Assembly (NCBI GenBank): GCA_020348885.1
Contig: CP070755.1
Coordinates: 1,382,206 to 1,414,730, forward strand
Length of the DNA stretch: 32,525 bases
Source of the DNA: Candidatus Coatesiibacteriota bacterium
Lineage (GTDB): Bacteria; RBG-13-66-14; B26-G2; WVWN01; G020348885
Direction of reading: 5' to 3'
In this document: in pieces, positions 24,147 to 32,525 of the stretch
Numbering within the stretch: the first letter of the stretch is position 1
Layout: the number at the start of each line of letters is the position of its first letter
Position numbers and translations under genes: made by a program
Notes under the pieces: generated by a model
What the model saw: only the letters and a program-made list of their open reading frames with translations
What the model was told of the DNA's origin: nothing
The model's database searches: none

Positions 24147-25528
24147 CGTTCGCCGTCGGCAGGCCGGTTTTCTTTCGGGTGCTTTTCGCGCAAGCCGGGT
24201 TTCCGCGCCGCTCGTTTTTCGCGAGCGGCATCCAGCTCGGCCGCCTCCTCGGGCGTCAAACGAGCCCGCGGTCTCGCTTTCAACGCCAAGCGACGTACGA
24301 ACGGAATACGTGAAGGCGCCAACTTTCCAAAGAAATCGACCGTCGAACGTTCGTGGACTGCCTTGTAGAGTAAGAAACCCCCGAATCCGGCCAGGACTAT
24401 ATTCGCGAGCCACATAGCAAGCCACGGCGGGATTATCCCGCGGTCGCCGAAACTCTCGCCGGCAACGAGGAATACGTAGTAACTCAGATAAAAAACGAGG
24501 CCAAGTGAGAATCCCACACCTTTACCGCCGCGGCGTACGACGACGCCCAGCGGCGCGCCTACGAAAACGAATACCACGCAGGCGAACGGGATCGCGATTT
24601 TCTTATGTATCTCGACTAAAAACTCGTTTCTGCGGCGATTATACGATTCGATTTGTTGCTCGACGAACTCGCGCTGTACCGGCGAATCGCCCGACTGGAC
24701 CTGTACTTTTTCGATTGTATCGTCGAGAACGCGGACCTCGTTCGCCATCTCGCCAACCGTCATCTCCCGGTCGCCCTTCGCCGTTGACCTCGTCCGAACC
24801 ATCTCGGAGTTGAACTCCAGGTTCACTTGTTGGCTTTCGAAACGCAATCGGCGGTACGTATCCGGGTGTTCCGGGTCGACTTCGTGCATCTCACCGTCAT
24901 ACAACTCAAGGGTTATGTATCCAGGTTTCGCTTCCGGAAAAATACGCCCTTCTTTCGCCGTAATGATACTCTGCAACTTGCCGCCCTCGGATCGGAAGAC
25001 TGTAACGTCGGTCAAGTCGCCGGTACGTTCGTCGATTTCGTTTATATAAAGCTCGTACCCCGGGAAGTCGCGGATAAATACCCTTTCGCGGACGTTCAAG
25101 TCGGGACGCTTCATACCGATGTCCATCATCAAGTTTTTAAAGCGGTGGTTCGACACGGGAACCACCTGGTCGAGGAAGATATACGTAAACCCGGTTAGAA
25201 AAAGGCCTATCACCGCGACCGGTATTATGACCGTGTAAAGCGAAATACCGGACGACTTCATAGCGGTTATCTCGTTATCGCCGGCGAGCCTCCCGAACGC
25301 CATGAGGGTCGCGATAAGCATAGCGCCCGGAACCGTCATCGCCAGAAGAGCCGGAACGTAGTACGCGAAAAGCTCGGCCACCGTCAAGACGGGTACGCCC
25401 TTCGTTATTATCAACTCGACCATATTGAATATCCGGGCCAATAACAGGACGAAGGTCGCAACCGTTACGGCGAAAACGAACGGCCCTACAAGCTCCCGGG
25501 CGATATACCTATGGATAATCTTAAACAT
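24143..25528 (-). CDS. LptF/LptG family permease, copy A
   Basis: About 461 residues from the ATG at 25528. A GTG at 25540 is possible, but the promoter at 25556-25584 leaves it almost no leader. Three N-terminal and three C-terminal membrane segments flank a periplasmic beta-jellyroll-like domain (about 130-270), the YjgP/YjgQ architecture. Diagnostic blocks are RYIARELVGPFVFAV, FGRLAGDNEITAMKSSGISLY, VVPVSNHRF and GAPLGVVVRRGGKGVGF. LptF and LptG extract lipopolysaccharide from the inner membrane with the LptB ATPase. The Arg/Lys/Glu-rich tail of about 55 residues (KARPRARLTPEEAAELD onward) is longer than in copy B. Copy B is at 26616, separated by two plus-strand genes. Confidence 0.9.
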   Translation of the reverse strand: MFKIIHRYIARELVGPFVFAVTVATFVLLLARIFNMVELIITKGVPVLTVAELFAYYVPALLAMTVPGAMLIATLMAFGRLAGDNEITAMKSSGISLYTVIIPVAVIGLFLTGFTYIFLDQVVPVSNHRFKNLMMDIGMKRPDLNVRERVFIRDFPGYELYINEIDERTGDLTDVTVFRSEGGKLQSIITAKEGRIFPEAKPGYITLELYDGEMHEVDPEHPDTYRRLRFESQQVNLEFNSEMVRTRSTAKGDREMTVGEMANEVRVLDDTIEKVQVQSGDSPVQREFVEQQIESYNRRRNEFLVEIHKKIAIPFACVVFVFVGAPLGVVVRRGGKGVGFSLGLVFYLSYYVFLVAGESFGDRGIIPPWLAMWLANIVLAGFGGFLLYKAVHERSTVDFFGKLAPSRIPFVRRLALKARPRARLTPEEAAELDAAREKRAARKPGLREKHPKENRPADGER

Positions 25529-25555
25529 AATTTGGAACACCCGTTCCGACGCGTG

Positions 25556-25584
25556 ATTATACTCTCAATCCGGCGCCGTGGCAA
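25556..25584 (-). promoter_or_regulatory. Promoter of LptF/LptG copy A
   Basis: On the minus strand: TTGCCA (25584-25579), exactly 17 bases, perfect TATAAT (25561-25556). Confidence 0.65.
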
Positions 25585-25662
25585 CCCCGCGACCGCGACC
25601 GACGCGAAAATAACGTTCAACCAAAAAGCTCATCGGCGCGTCGAAAATGGCGAAAAAACGTT

Positions 25663-25690
25663 TTGCGGTACAGGCAATATGTGGTATATT
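25663..25690 (+). promoter_or_regulatory. Promoter of the small secreted protein pair
   Basis: TTGCGG (25663-25668), 16 bases, TATATT (25685-25690), with the ATG at 25732. It is divergent from the copy A promoter about 80 bases away. Confidence 0.5.
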
Positions 25691-25731
25691 TCGCGTACTG
25701 GTAGTCGGCACGAAGCCAGGGAGAGTAGAAA

Positions 25732-26064
25732 ATGGTTAGGGCTTTGTTCATAGTAGCAGTATTAGTCTCGTCCGCCGCTTTCGGCGCCGGGAAGTTCACC
25801 GAGTCGGGATATCTCGACGGTCCGGGCGATTCGGACTCGTGGGATTTGAACCTGGAATCCAAATTCGTCGACGTGGTATTCACTTGGCCGCTAAGCGCGG
25901 AGTATTGGGTTACCGTGTACGGGATGTACGGCGACGAACTGGGTAACTTCAACCTGAACGAGGGCGAAACCATCCAACTCTCCGGCGGCGGCAAGTTCAC
26001 GATTAAAATCTACTCGGTCAAAGGGGCCGGGTCGTGGACAGCCACCTGGGAAGACCGGGGCTGA
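25732..26064 (+). CDS. Small secreted protein, paralog A
   Basis: 110 residues. Signal peptide at about 1-19 (VRALFIVAVLVSSAAFGAG). The mature part is a small beta-rich domain: ESGYLDG, D-S-D-S-W, VVFTWPLSAEYWVTVYGMYGD, ETIQLSGGGKFTIKIYS and a final GSWTATWED. The pattern (DxDxW, WVTVYG, LSGGGKF) recalls PPC-type pre-peptidase C-terminal domains, which are small beta-sandwiches, but this is only a resemblance. GGGAGAG lies 6 bases before the ATG. The next gene, 78 bases on, is a clear paralog. No lipobox, so periplasmic or exported. Role unknown. Confidence 0.8.
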   Translation: MVRALFIVAVLVSSAAFGAGKFTESGYLDGPGDSDSWDLNLESKFVDVVFTWPLSAEYWVTVYGMYGDELGNFNLNEGETIQLSGGGKFTIKIYSVKGAGSWTATWEDRG

Positions 26065-26142
26065 CGACCGGCGAAAAAAGGACAAGAAGTTAACCTATGT
26101 GGCCGGTTTTTAACGACGGCCGCGGAAAAAAGGGAGTGGAAT

Positions 26143-26475
26143 ATGAAAAAAGTATTAACGGTGTCGGCGCTGTTGACCTTACTCGTGGCCGTACCGGCGC
26201 TGGCGGGGTATCACTCGGAAAGCGGGTACCTGGCGGACATAGACGACTGGGACGAGTTCGTCGTGTACGCTAACTCGGACTATATCGAAATAACCTTCGA
26301 GTGGCCGGTCGGAGCGGACTTCTGGGTAACCGTTTACGGTATGCACGACAATCTATTGGGCGACTTCCAGTTGGCCAACGGCGAGATTATCCAGCTCTCC
26401 GGCGGCGGCAAGTTCACCCTCGTTGTAACCTCCGAATACGGCGGCGGCGAGTGGTCCTGCTGGTGGGACGACTAA
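26143..26475 (+). CDS. Small secreted protein, paralog B
   Basis: 110 residues, the same length as paralog A. Signal peptide at about 1-21 (KKVLTVSALLTLLVAVPALA). It shares ESGYL, D-x-D-x-x, FEWPVGADFWVTVYGM, IQLSGGGKFTLVVTS and a C-terminal W-x-x-x-WDD with paralog A; by eye the two are about half identical after the signal. AAAGGGAG lies 6 bases before the ATG. The stretch between the two genes holds a weak GGCCG/CGGCC hairpin but no promoter, so both are probably on one transcript ending at the terminator at 26506. Confidence 0.8.
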   Translation: MKKVLTVSALLTLLVAVPALAGYHSESGYLADIDDWDEFVVYANSDYIEITFEWPVGADFWVTVYGMHDNLLGDFQLANGEIIQLSGGGKFTLVVTSEYGGGEWSCWWDD

Positions 26476-26505
26476 GAACCGGCTAAATACGATAGATTAA
26501 AAACT

Positions 26506-26547
26506 ACACCCTGCCCGGTCGGAGACGGCTCGGGCGGGGTGTCTTAT
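26506..26547 (+). terminator. Terminator of the small secreted protein pair
   Basis: ACACCCTGCCCG (26506-26517) pairs with CGGGCGGGGTGT (26531-26542): twelve pairs including one G-U, followed by CTTATT. It lies 31 bases past the stop at 26475. Confidence 0.75.
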
Positions 26548-26615
26548 TCGTGAAGCCCCGTGGTAAAATATTTTATTGATTCACAGCAAACGCCTGCAGG
26601 GGTCACGACCCGGTT

Positions 26616-27878
26616 CTAGTTTTCGGTTTCCTTCTTACCGCGCTTGAACACTTTGAGCCATTCCTTCGACGGTATCAACTTCCGGACCCACGTGAGGGTT
26701 TCGACTTCATTGGCGGCCTTGTAAAGCAGGTAGGTTCCGAGACCGCACATCACGGCGTTTGGTATCCAAACGGCGAACCACGCGGGAAGAATACCCCTAT
26801 CACCGAAACTCTCGCCGCCCAGTAGTCCCACATAGTATGCCAGAAAAAAGAATATACTGACGCCGAAGTTAGCGCCTTTGCCAGACCGCCGGGTTACCAC
26901 GCCCATCGGCACACCTATCAAGACGAACGCGGCGCAAGCCAAAGGCAACGCTCCCTTTTTATAGACTTCGACGAGAAACGCGCTCCGCTTTCTGACGAGA
27001 CCTTCCCGTTGCTCCTCACGGTGTCGTTCCGCGATGTAAGTCGAAGGACCTAAACCGTCGAGTACGGACAGCCCCTCGTCCAGTTTCCGAACCGCCAGTC
27101 CAAGCTCCCGCCCCGTCATCTCAGTATCCGACTTCGCGAACTCGGCGCTTTCGGCGACGTCGCCGAACGGCAGATTCACGAGTTGCTCCTGGAACCGCAG
27201 GCGCCGGTAAGTACCGGGCTTATCGGATTCGCTTTTATGCATCTCGCCGTCGTAAAGCCGAAGGGTAAGCTGCGCCAGGCCCTCGGTCGGTACGATTTCG
27301 CCCTCGCGGGCGATTATTATATTATCGAGCGTTCCCTCTTTCTCGTGAAATATGGTTATTTCGTACAACCGGCCGGTTGCCGGGTCTATTTTACCGATAT
27401 ACACCTCGTAACCCGGGAAGTCGCTTATGAACACCCGCTCTTTAAGCTCCAAATCCGGCCGGGCGGCCGAAACGTGAAAGAGGAGTTCTCGGAACTTATA
27501 ATTGGAGGCAGGGACGACCCGGTCGTCAAAGAAGTACATGCCAGCCGAGAGTAAAAGCGCCGCCCCCAGCGCCGGCACGGCCAATCGATACAAACCCACG
27601 CCGGAAGACTTGAGGGCCACTACCTCGTTATCGCCGGAAAGACGCCCGAACGCCATCAACGTCGCGACGAGCGCGGCCATAGGCACCGTGTATTGCATCA
27701 ACCACGGAACGAGGTAGGCGAACAACTCGGCCACCGTAAGCAATTCGACGCCGCGGGTAATAATCAACTCGACCATTTTAAAAATACGGCTGAGCATCAA
27801 CATGCCGGTTGTTATCAACGCGGCCGAAAAGAACGGCCCGACGAGTTCACGCAAGATATAACGGTCGATTATCTTCAT
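26616..27878 (-). CDS. LptF/LptG family permease, copy B
   Basis: 420 residues. Closely similar to copy A over the whole length, with the same blocks: RYILRELVGPF, FGRLSGDNEVVALKSSGVGLY, VVPASNYKF, ERVFISDFPGYEVYIGKID, YDGEMHKSESDKPGTYRRLRF, GVPMGVVTRRSGKGANF and GGESFGDRGILPAWFAVW. Six membrane segments surround the periplasmic domain. Whether the pair works as an LptF-LptG heterodimer (the known need for lipopolysaccharide export) or one is a specialised duplicate cannot be told from the sequence. The strong similarity, including the ESFGDRGI(I/L)P block, suggests a duplication. The start is an ATG. It has its own promoter and ends in TAG. Confidence 0.9.
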   Translation of the reverse strand: MKIIDRYILRELVGPFFSAALITTGMLMLSRIFKMVELIITRGVELLTVAELFAYLVPWLMQYTVPMAALVATLMAFGRLSGDNEVVALKSSGVGLYRLAVPALGAALLLSAGMYFFDDRVVPASNYKFRELLFHVSAARPDLELKERVFISDFPGYEVYIGKIDPATGRLYEITIFHEKEGTLDNIIIAREGEIVPTEGLAQLTLRLYDGEMHKSESDKPGTYRRLRFQEQLVNLPFGDVAESAEFAKSDTEMTGRELGLAVRKLDEGLSVLDGLGPSTYIAERHREEQREGLVRKRSAFLVEVYKKGALPLACAAFVLIGVPMGVVTRRSGKGANFGVSIFFFLAYYVGLLGGESFGDRGILPAWFAVWIPNAVMCGLGTYLLYKAANEVETLTWVRKLIPSKEWLKVFKRGKKETEN

Positions 27879-27901
27879 ATTTCCACGGACGTTCGGCGGC
27901 G

Positions 27902-27930
27902 ATTATATGATACCGCGCGGAACCGGACAA
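27902..27930 (-). promoter_or_regulatory. Promoter of LptF/LptG copy B
   Basis: On the minus strand: TTGTCC (27930-27925), exactly 17 bases, perfect TATAAT (27907-27902), about 24 bases before the ATG. The layout is nearly the same as for copy A. Confidence 0.65.
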
Positions 27931-28020
27931 GTTTAATCCCGTCGCGCGCCCGTCGGCGACCGTCAACTGAAACGAAACGCGGAATTACCCTACTATTATT
28001 AATGGGAGATATGGAATCTC

Positions 28021-28035
28021 GGCCGTTTAACGGCC
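28021..28035. promoter_or_regulatory. Palindrome upstream of the sprA promoter
   Basis: GGCCGTT-T-AACGGCC: perfect 7-bp arms, 27 bases before the proposed -35. A possible operator; no regulator is assigned. Confidence 0.4.
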
Positions 28036-28062
28036 AACAAGTAGCGAAAAACGAGTAAAAAC

Positions 28063-28091
28063 TTGTAACGCCGGCGGTTTAGTGATAGTAT
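28063..28091 (+). promoter_or_regulatory. Putative sprA promoter
   Basis: TTGTAA (28063-28068), 17 bases, TAGTAT (28086-28091). It implies a leader of about 110 bases before the ATG at 28211. Confidence 0.4.
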
Positions 28092-28184
28092 CCGCCGCAC
28101 ATCAAGTCGTACGTTAACGATACCACTTCATCGCGGCGTCGCCGTGGCGCGGTTAGGTTGGGGTGGGTTTTTATAAATTTGCCC

Positions 28185-28203
28185 ATGTGATATCGTTTCA
28201 CAT
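28185..28203. promoter_or_regulatory. CRP/FNR-like dyad just before the sprA start
   Basis: ATGTGA (28185-28190), 7 bases, TCACAT (28198-28203). The half sites match the CRP-type TGTGA/TCACA, but with a spacer of 7 instead of 6. It ends 7 bases before the ATG, where a bound protein would block rather than activate. Confidence 0.35.
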
Positions 28204-28210
28204 TATCATA

Positions 28211-31200
28211 ATGCGCCGTTTACGCAACAACCTTATTTCTCTTGCACTTACATCGGCCATATTCGCCGGCCTGTTCGGCCCGGCCGTCGTTGGACCGCGG
28301 GCTTACGAAGTCCCCGACGATTGGACCGTTTTCGCCCGAATCGTGCGGCTGCTGGAACGATACGGCGTTGACGTTGACGTGGAACCGTCGGACCTCCCGG
28401 CGCTGCTCGCTCTCCTCCAAGAACGGGCGTTATACGCGCTTTCGCGAGGCCGGGCCGTCGGCCTTGCCGCCAAGTTCGAAACTCCCGACGAACCGGGAAC
28501 GACAGAAGTACCCGTCGAACCGATATCGCCGGACGAAGTACCGGCGCTTACGGTGGTCCACGACGCCGGGACGATGGACGACCTGCTATGGGTCGTCGAC
28601 CCCAACTACTTCTTAGCCTATCCTGAAGGCGACCCGAAGCTGAAAACAAGATACCCCGACCTGTCCCTATACTTCCCCCGATATCTATGGTTCCACGGCG
28701 ACCCTGCGCCTTTCACCGATTCATACGAAGAATCCCGGGCGAAAGCCCGCGGTTATATCTACTCGGGCGGCTTCGAAGCCGAGGTCGACCGGGAGGTAAT
28801 GAACCGGGTCCGCGAGCGTTTCATCGAGGAACAGGAGTACCTTGCGTGGGAGGAGGAGCAAGGGCTCATTCCCGACTTCGAACTCCCCCACGAATCCCAA
28901 ATCGAGTTCGAGGGTCGGAAACTCTTTTCGGTCGGTTACGCCCATACCAATTACGATAACCCGGCGTCGGGCGTGGAGTCCGGCGAAGATATCCAGATGG
29001 AAGGCGAACTCCAACTCAGGATCGAAGGCACGGTAATGCGCAAGACCCACGTCTACGTGGACTACGACGATACGCGGGAGAACGAGAACCGGAACCAGAT
29101 ATCGGTCATCTACAAGGGTGACCCGGACGAGTTCGTCCAGGAGGCGGCCTTCGGCGATATCATGCTCTCGCTACCGGCTACCGAGTTCGTATCCTACTCC
29201 AGCTCCAAATCCGTCTTCGGCGCCAAAGTTGATTTGAAATACAAATGGGCCGAGTTTATGGTCATTGCGTCCAGGGAGAAGGGCGAGACCGAGGACGCCA
29301 CGTTCACAGGCGGCGCCGAACTAACGACCCTGCAGATTCAGGATACAGATTATCAGAAGCGGAAGTACTATAGACTGAACGCCGGGCGGGACACTGACGG
29401 CGGAACCGATTTTTTCGAGGACCCCAACGTTCGGGTAAAAACGGTCGGTGACCAACCAAAAGTAGTTTTATACATATACCGTCCCGGCAAAGCCAGTAAT
29501 GAAAGACAAGGTAAAACGCCGTTAACGGCGTACGAATTCGAAGATAACGACGTTTTCGATGTAACACCGCCTTCGGAGAACCACAAAGAACGCGACGGAA
29601 CCGTACTGGAAGTCCCGTTCGATGAATGGGAACCTTTATCGCCGTCAATCGATTATAACGTGGACGTAGACGCAGGTATAATAACGTTCCTGACGACGGT
29701 CAACGAGGAAGATTACATCTGCGCGGCATATACAATCGATTACGGCAGCGGGGAATACTCGGTCGGACTGGACGGAGACGGCAACATTAATCAAGGCGAC
29801 ATGAAGCTACTTAAGCAGGACGGCAACGGCGGTTATCTCCAACGTTACGAACTGAAGAACCGCTACTACCTCGGTAGTACCAGCATACAGGAACCAACTT
29901 TAGAGATAAAAATGTTAGATAACAACAACTCCGAAAAACCGAGCGATACCGAACCACCTTACATACAGACTTACGGCCTGGACCGCAACGGAAACTCCAG
30001 GATTGACGGCCAGTTTATCGATTTAGACTTTGGGTTACTCATTGTTCCCGACGACAACGAAGTAAGCGAAGGTGTATATGAACACCGGGACCGGGATTAC
30101 GATGGCGAAGGGACGTCAGACGGCTATAATGACTTCCTACCATTCGATTACACCTTCGACGAGGACGGCGTAGTCGAGGACCCAGAGGGAACCGATGCCT
30201 ATTCGCCGGGCATCCTTAACCACCGGTACACCTTCTACGTCGAATACAAATCTCTACGGCCGTCGTTCCTTCTACAGCCCAATATAATCCCCAACTCTGA
30301 GACGGTTACGCTCGACGGCGTCGTGTTGGTCCGCGGTCGGGACTACTGGATAGACTACGACTCCGGGTTCATCGAGTTCCTGATAGATGACGTCCAGGAA
30401 CCGGACGCGGTGCTTTCGATAACGTACGAGTACAGACCGCTTTTCGGCGCGATAGCGAAATCCCTCGTCGGTGCCCGATTCCAGTTCGGCCCTGATGACG
30501 AACGTTACGTCGGCTGTACGTTCCTGGGTGAATATTCGGAAAAACCCAGGGAAGACGAACTCCCGGACATCGGCGGCGAACCGGCCAACCAGTACATCTT
30601 CGACGCCGACTTCAAGCTCGAGTTCCATCCCGAAGCGATTACCAACGTGATAGACGCCCTGCCGCTGGTTAACACCAGCGAACTCTCGACTCTGTCTATA
30701 GAAGGCGAGTTCGCCCGGAGTTTCAGGAACCCGAACATCGTCGGCCGGGCCAAGGTGGACGACATGGAAGGCGCGCGGAACCGTTCGTTCTTCCCGATGG
30801 ACGACCGGGGTTGGGGACCGTCGAGCGCGCCGACGCTCACCGACCCTACGGTAACCCAGGCGAACCGGCAGCTGACGCGTCTCGCGAAAATAGACGGCTA
30901 CTACCTCGACCAGATTGACCCGGACTGGCCGCGAGAGCGGACATCGCTTCTGGAGGTAACCAACCTTCCGAACGCGCCCGACGACCCGAACAATCCGGCC
31001 AAATGGGACAGCATCTGTCGTACGATTTCCGCTGTTGGCACCGATTTCACCGAAGCGCGCTACGAAGACATCCAGATAGTCTTTAACCTGAACAACCTCG
31101 GCTACCTTGAACCCAACCTCGATATCACCGGCGGCCGGATTTTTATAGAGTTCGGCGAGTTTAACGAGGACACCGACGAGGACGATGATTTAGATACGGA

Positions 31201-32525
31201 GGATATGCCGGAACCCGGGTTGCCGTACGGCGACGACGAACTGGATTCGGGCGAAGACATCGGATGGGACTTTAATAACATCAACGCCGGCGGTCACGAG
31301 ACCTTGAAGATAGGAGCCGGAAACGATAAACTCGACGAAGAGGACCTCGACCGCGACAATGAGCTCGACACATCTGAAAACTATTATACTTACCGATTAG
31401 ACCTTAGTGAAATTATCGCAGGGACGTCTGAGTACTTAATACGCAGCCCCAACGACCCGAACAGCCCCCTCGAAGCCGGCTGGTATATCGTCCGTATCCC
31501 TCTGAAGATGGAGGATGGGGCCGACGAACGGGGAAACCCTGACCCCACCAGGATAAAACAGATAAGAATATGGTTTGAATCGACTAAAGAAGGCGACTTC
31601 CCCGCCGACCCGGATACCGATACTTTTTCCAAGTTATATTTCGCGTCTTTGAGCCTTAACGCGATGCGGTGGGAGCCACCGATAGTGGACCCGGACATCG
31701 GCCTGAACGAGATGAAAATCTCGGCCAAGAACAGCCGAAGCGACGCCGATTACGTGCCGCTGGACGTTTACGTTGACCCGGAGACGGGAACGCCGGACCA
31801 GGAACAATCGCTGGTTTTAAACTACACGTTCACCGACTGGGACGACGAAGGCGTGCTGGGCTACGGATACGAGGAACCTGAAGACGGTATGATAAAGGTG
31901 TACGGCCGGGGCAACGGCGTCTTCGACACCGAGGACGCGAACCGTAACGGCATCCTGGACGAGGGCGAAGACGTCGGCGTCGGCCCGGACCACATAGGCG
32001 CTAACAACAACCGTCTCGACCAGGAAATGCCTATTACCGGGACTACGAGGATTACGAATTATACCGCCGACGATTACACTGATTATCGAAAAATCGAGAT
32101 GTGGGTGTACAACTTCAAAGGCCGGGCGGACACGGTCGGCGCCGTCGACGCCAACGGCCAGGACTACGTAATATTCCGCTTCGGCGCCGACGAATCCAAT
32201 TACTACGAATATATCGAACAACTCCCGGATAAGAGCGAAGGTTGGAAGAGGATACTCGTCGACCTCGGTTTCTTCGAGAAACTCCAGGCGAAATGGCACG
32301 TCTTTACCGAGAACAGCGAAACCATCGAGAAGGGGCATTACCGGGTGGTCGGGAGCCCGTCGTTGTTAAACATCCAGACGGTAATCGTAGGTGTCGGTTC
32401 AAACAACCCGAGGTCCGGCGGGGGCGGAGGATACCTCGGCGACCTGGAGGTCTGGGTAAATAATATAAAGGTAATCGACCCCATCAAAGAAGTAGGTGCG
32501 GCGAAGCGGTTGAGCGGCGACGTGG
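28211..32525 (+). CDS. sprA: SprA-like type IX secretion outer-membrane translocon, C-terminus beyond window
   Basis: 1438 codons are visible with no stop; SprA proteins usually reach about 2,400 residues, so roughly the last third to half is missing. Signal peptide at about 1-27 (RRLRNN, then LISLALTSAIFAGLFG). SprA (Sov) forms the giant outer-membrane barrel through which T9SS cargo leaves the cell. Supporting features: an N-terminal YPDLSLYFPRYLWF block; alternating beta-strand segments such as ELQLRIEGTVMRKTHVYVDY; acidic calcium-site-like spacers (KLDEEDLDRDNELDTSE, ANRNGILDEGEDVG); and near the right edge VVGSPSLLNIQTVIVGVG followed by LEVWVNNIKVIDPIKE, typical of the family. No Shine-Dalgarno site lies before the ATG. 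Likely cargo: the M14 peptidase with a T9SS sorting domain at 13466-15151. Confidence 0.88.
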   Translation, partial: MRRLRNNLISLALTSAIFAGLFGPAVVGPRAYEVPDDWTVFARIVRLLERYGVDVDVEPSDLPALLALLQERALYALSRGRAVGLAAKFETPDEPGTTEVPVEPISPDEVPALTVVHDAGTMDDLLWVVDPNYFLAYPEGDPKLKTRYPDLSLYFPRYLWFHGDPAPFTDSYEESRAKARGYIYSGGFEAEVDREVMNRVRERFIEEQEYLAWEEEQGLIPDFELPHESQIEFEGRKLFSVGYAHTNYDNPASGVESGEDIQMEGELQLRIEGTVMRKTHVYVDYDDTRENENRNQISVIYKGDPDEFVQEAAFGDIMLSLPATEFVSYSSSKSVFGAKVDLKYKWAEFMVIASREKGETEDATFTGGAELTTLQIQDTDYQKRKYYRLNAGRDTDGGTDFFEDPNVRVKTVGDQPKVVLYIYRPGKASNERQGKTPLTAYEFEDNDVFDVTPPSENHKERDGTVLEVPFDEWEPLSPSIDYNVDVDAGIITFLTTVNEEDYICAAYTIDYGSGEYSVGLDGDGNINQGDMKLLKQDGNGGYLQRYELKNRYYLGSTSIQEPTLEIKMLDNNNSEKPSDTEPPYIQTYGLDRNGNSRIDGQFIDLDFGLLIVPDDNEVSEGVYEHRDRDYDGEGTSDGYNDFLPFDYTFDEDGVVEDPEGTDAYSPGILNHRYTFYVEYKSLRPSFLLQPNIIPNSETVTLDGVVLVRGRDYWIDYDSGFIEFLIDDVQEPDAVLSITYEYRPLFGAIAKSLVGARFQFGPDDERYVGCTFLGEYSEKPREDELPDIGGEPANQYIFDADFKLEFHPEAITNVIDALPLVNTSELSTLSIEGEFARSFRNPNIVGRAKVDDMEGARNRSFFPMDDRGWGPSSAPTLTDPTVTQANRQLTRLAKIDGYYLDQIDPDWPRERTSLLEVTNLPNAPDDPNNPAKWDSICRTISAVGTDFTEARYEDIQIVFNLNNLGYLEPNLDITGGRIFIEFGEFNEDTDEDDDLDTEDMPEPGLPYGDDELDSGEDIGWDFNNINAGGHETLKIGAGNDKLDEEDLDRDNELDTSENYYTYRLDLSEIIAGTSEYLIRSPNDPNSPLEAGWYIVRIPLKMEDGADERGNPDPTRIKQIRIWFESTKEGDFPADPDTDTFSKLYFASLSLNAMRWEPPIVDPDIGLNEMKISAKNSRSDADYVPLDVYVDPETGTPDQEQSLVLNYTFTDWDDEGVLGYGYEEPEDGMIKVYGRGNGVFDTEDANRNGILDEGEDVGVGPDHIGANNNRLDQEMPITGTTRITNYTADDYTDYRKIEMWVYNFKGRADTVGAVDANGQDYVIFRFGADESNYYEYIEQLPDKSEGWKRILVDLGFFEKLQAKWHVFTENSETIEKGHYRVVGSPSLLNIQTVIVGVGSNNPRSGGGGGYLGDLEVWVNNIKVIDPIKEVGAAKRLSGDV

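Overview
The window comes from a diderm (Gram-negative-type) bacterium, probably an uncultured lineage in or near the Fibrobacteres-Chlorobi-Bacteroidetes (FCB) group. The evidence is a SprA-like type IX secretion translocon, a secreted peptidase with a T9SS-type C-terminal sorting domain, two LptF/LptG-type lipopolysaccharide export permeases and several lipoproteins. Most promoters fit a sigma-70 pattern (TTGnnn, 16-17 bp, TATAAT-like) and many genes have strong Shine-Dalgarno sites. A few plus-strand genes have none. I cannot name the species. No tRNA, rRNA, CRISPR array or insertion sequence was recognised.

Layout. 1-1.6 kb: an AT-richer membrane/coiled-coil gene running off the left edge, then a 9-bp tandem repeat. 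1.9-4.7 kb: an ARPP-1/DUF6569 secreted protein, two small membrane proteins and a GNAT acetyltransferase. 4.9-8.8 kb: a minus-strand run with a nucleotidyltransferase, a squalene-cyclase-like toroid protein, three tandem paralogous membrane proteins and a DUF3795 protein. 9.0-13.4 kb: accessory envelope-type genes (transglutaminase-TPR protein, repeat/CARDB lipoprotein, SUKH protein, DNRLRE protein) with decayed gene fragments between them. 13.5-15.2 kb: an M14 carboxypeptidase with a T9SS sorting domain. 15.3-23.7 kb: one co-directional, operon-like run read on the minus strand: cyclase-ATPase-TPR regulator, xerC, hslV, rlmN, MBL hydrolase, argF, lipoprotein. It has a good promoter upstream of the cyclase. 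24-28 kb: a small ribbon-helix-helix-like gene and two paralogous LptF/LptG permeases on the minus strand, with two paralogous small secreted proteins between them on the plus strand. 28.2 kb to the right edge: a large partial SprA-like gene.

Most striking observations: (1) rlmN and argF, both core genes in one operon, carry three in-frame stop codons (TAG; TAG and TAA) with intact frames and conserved motifs on both sides, although TAG and TAA end other genes here. (2) A scar at 10.58-10.73 kb joins the 3' end of a second SUKH gene to what looks like the 5' end of a fourth member of the membrane paralog family. (3) The same 9-bp repeat family occurs at two distant loci. (4) Two LptF/LptG paralogs, each with its own promoter, enclose a pair of small secreted paralogs. 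(5) The small membrane protein at 3.76 kb is an internal duplication behind a structured leader. (6) SprA, the M14 peptidase and a dyad-rich sprA promoter region outline a T9SS in this organism. I see no clearly new multi-gene system. The permease/secreted-pair locus and the interrupted operon are the best leads.
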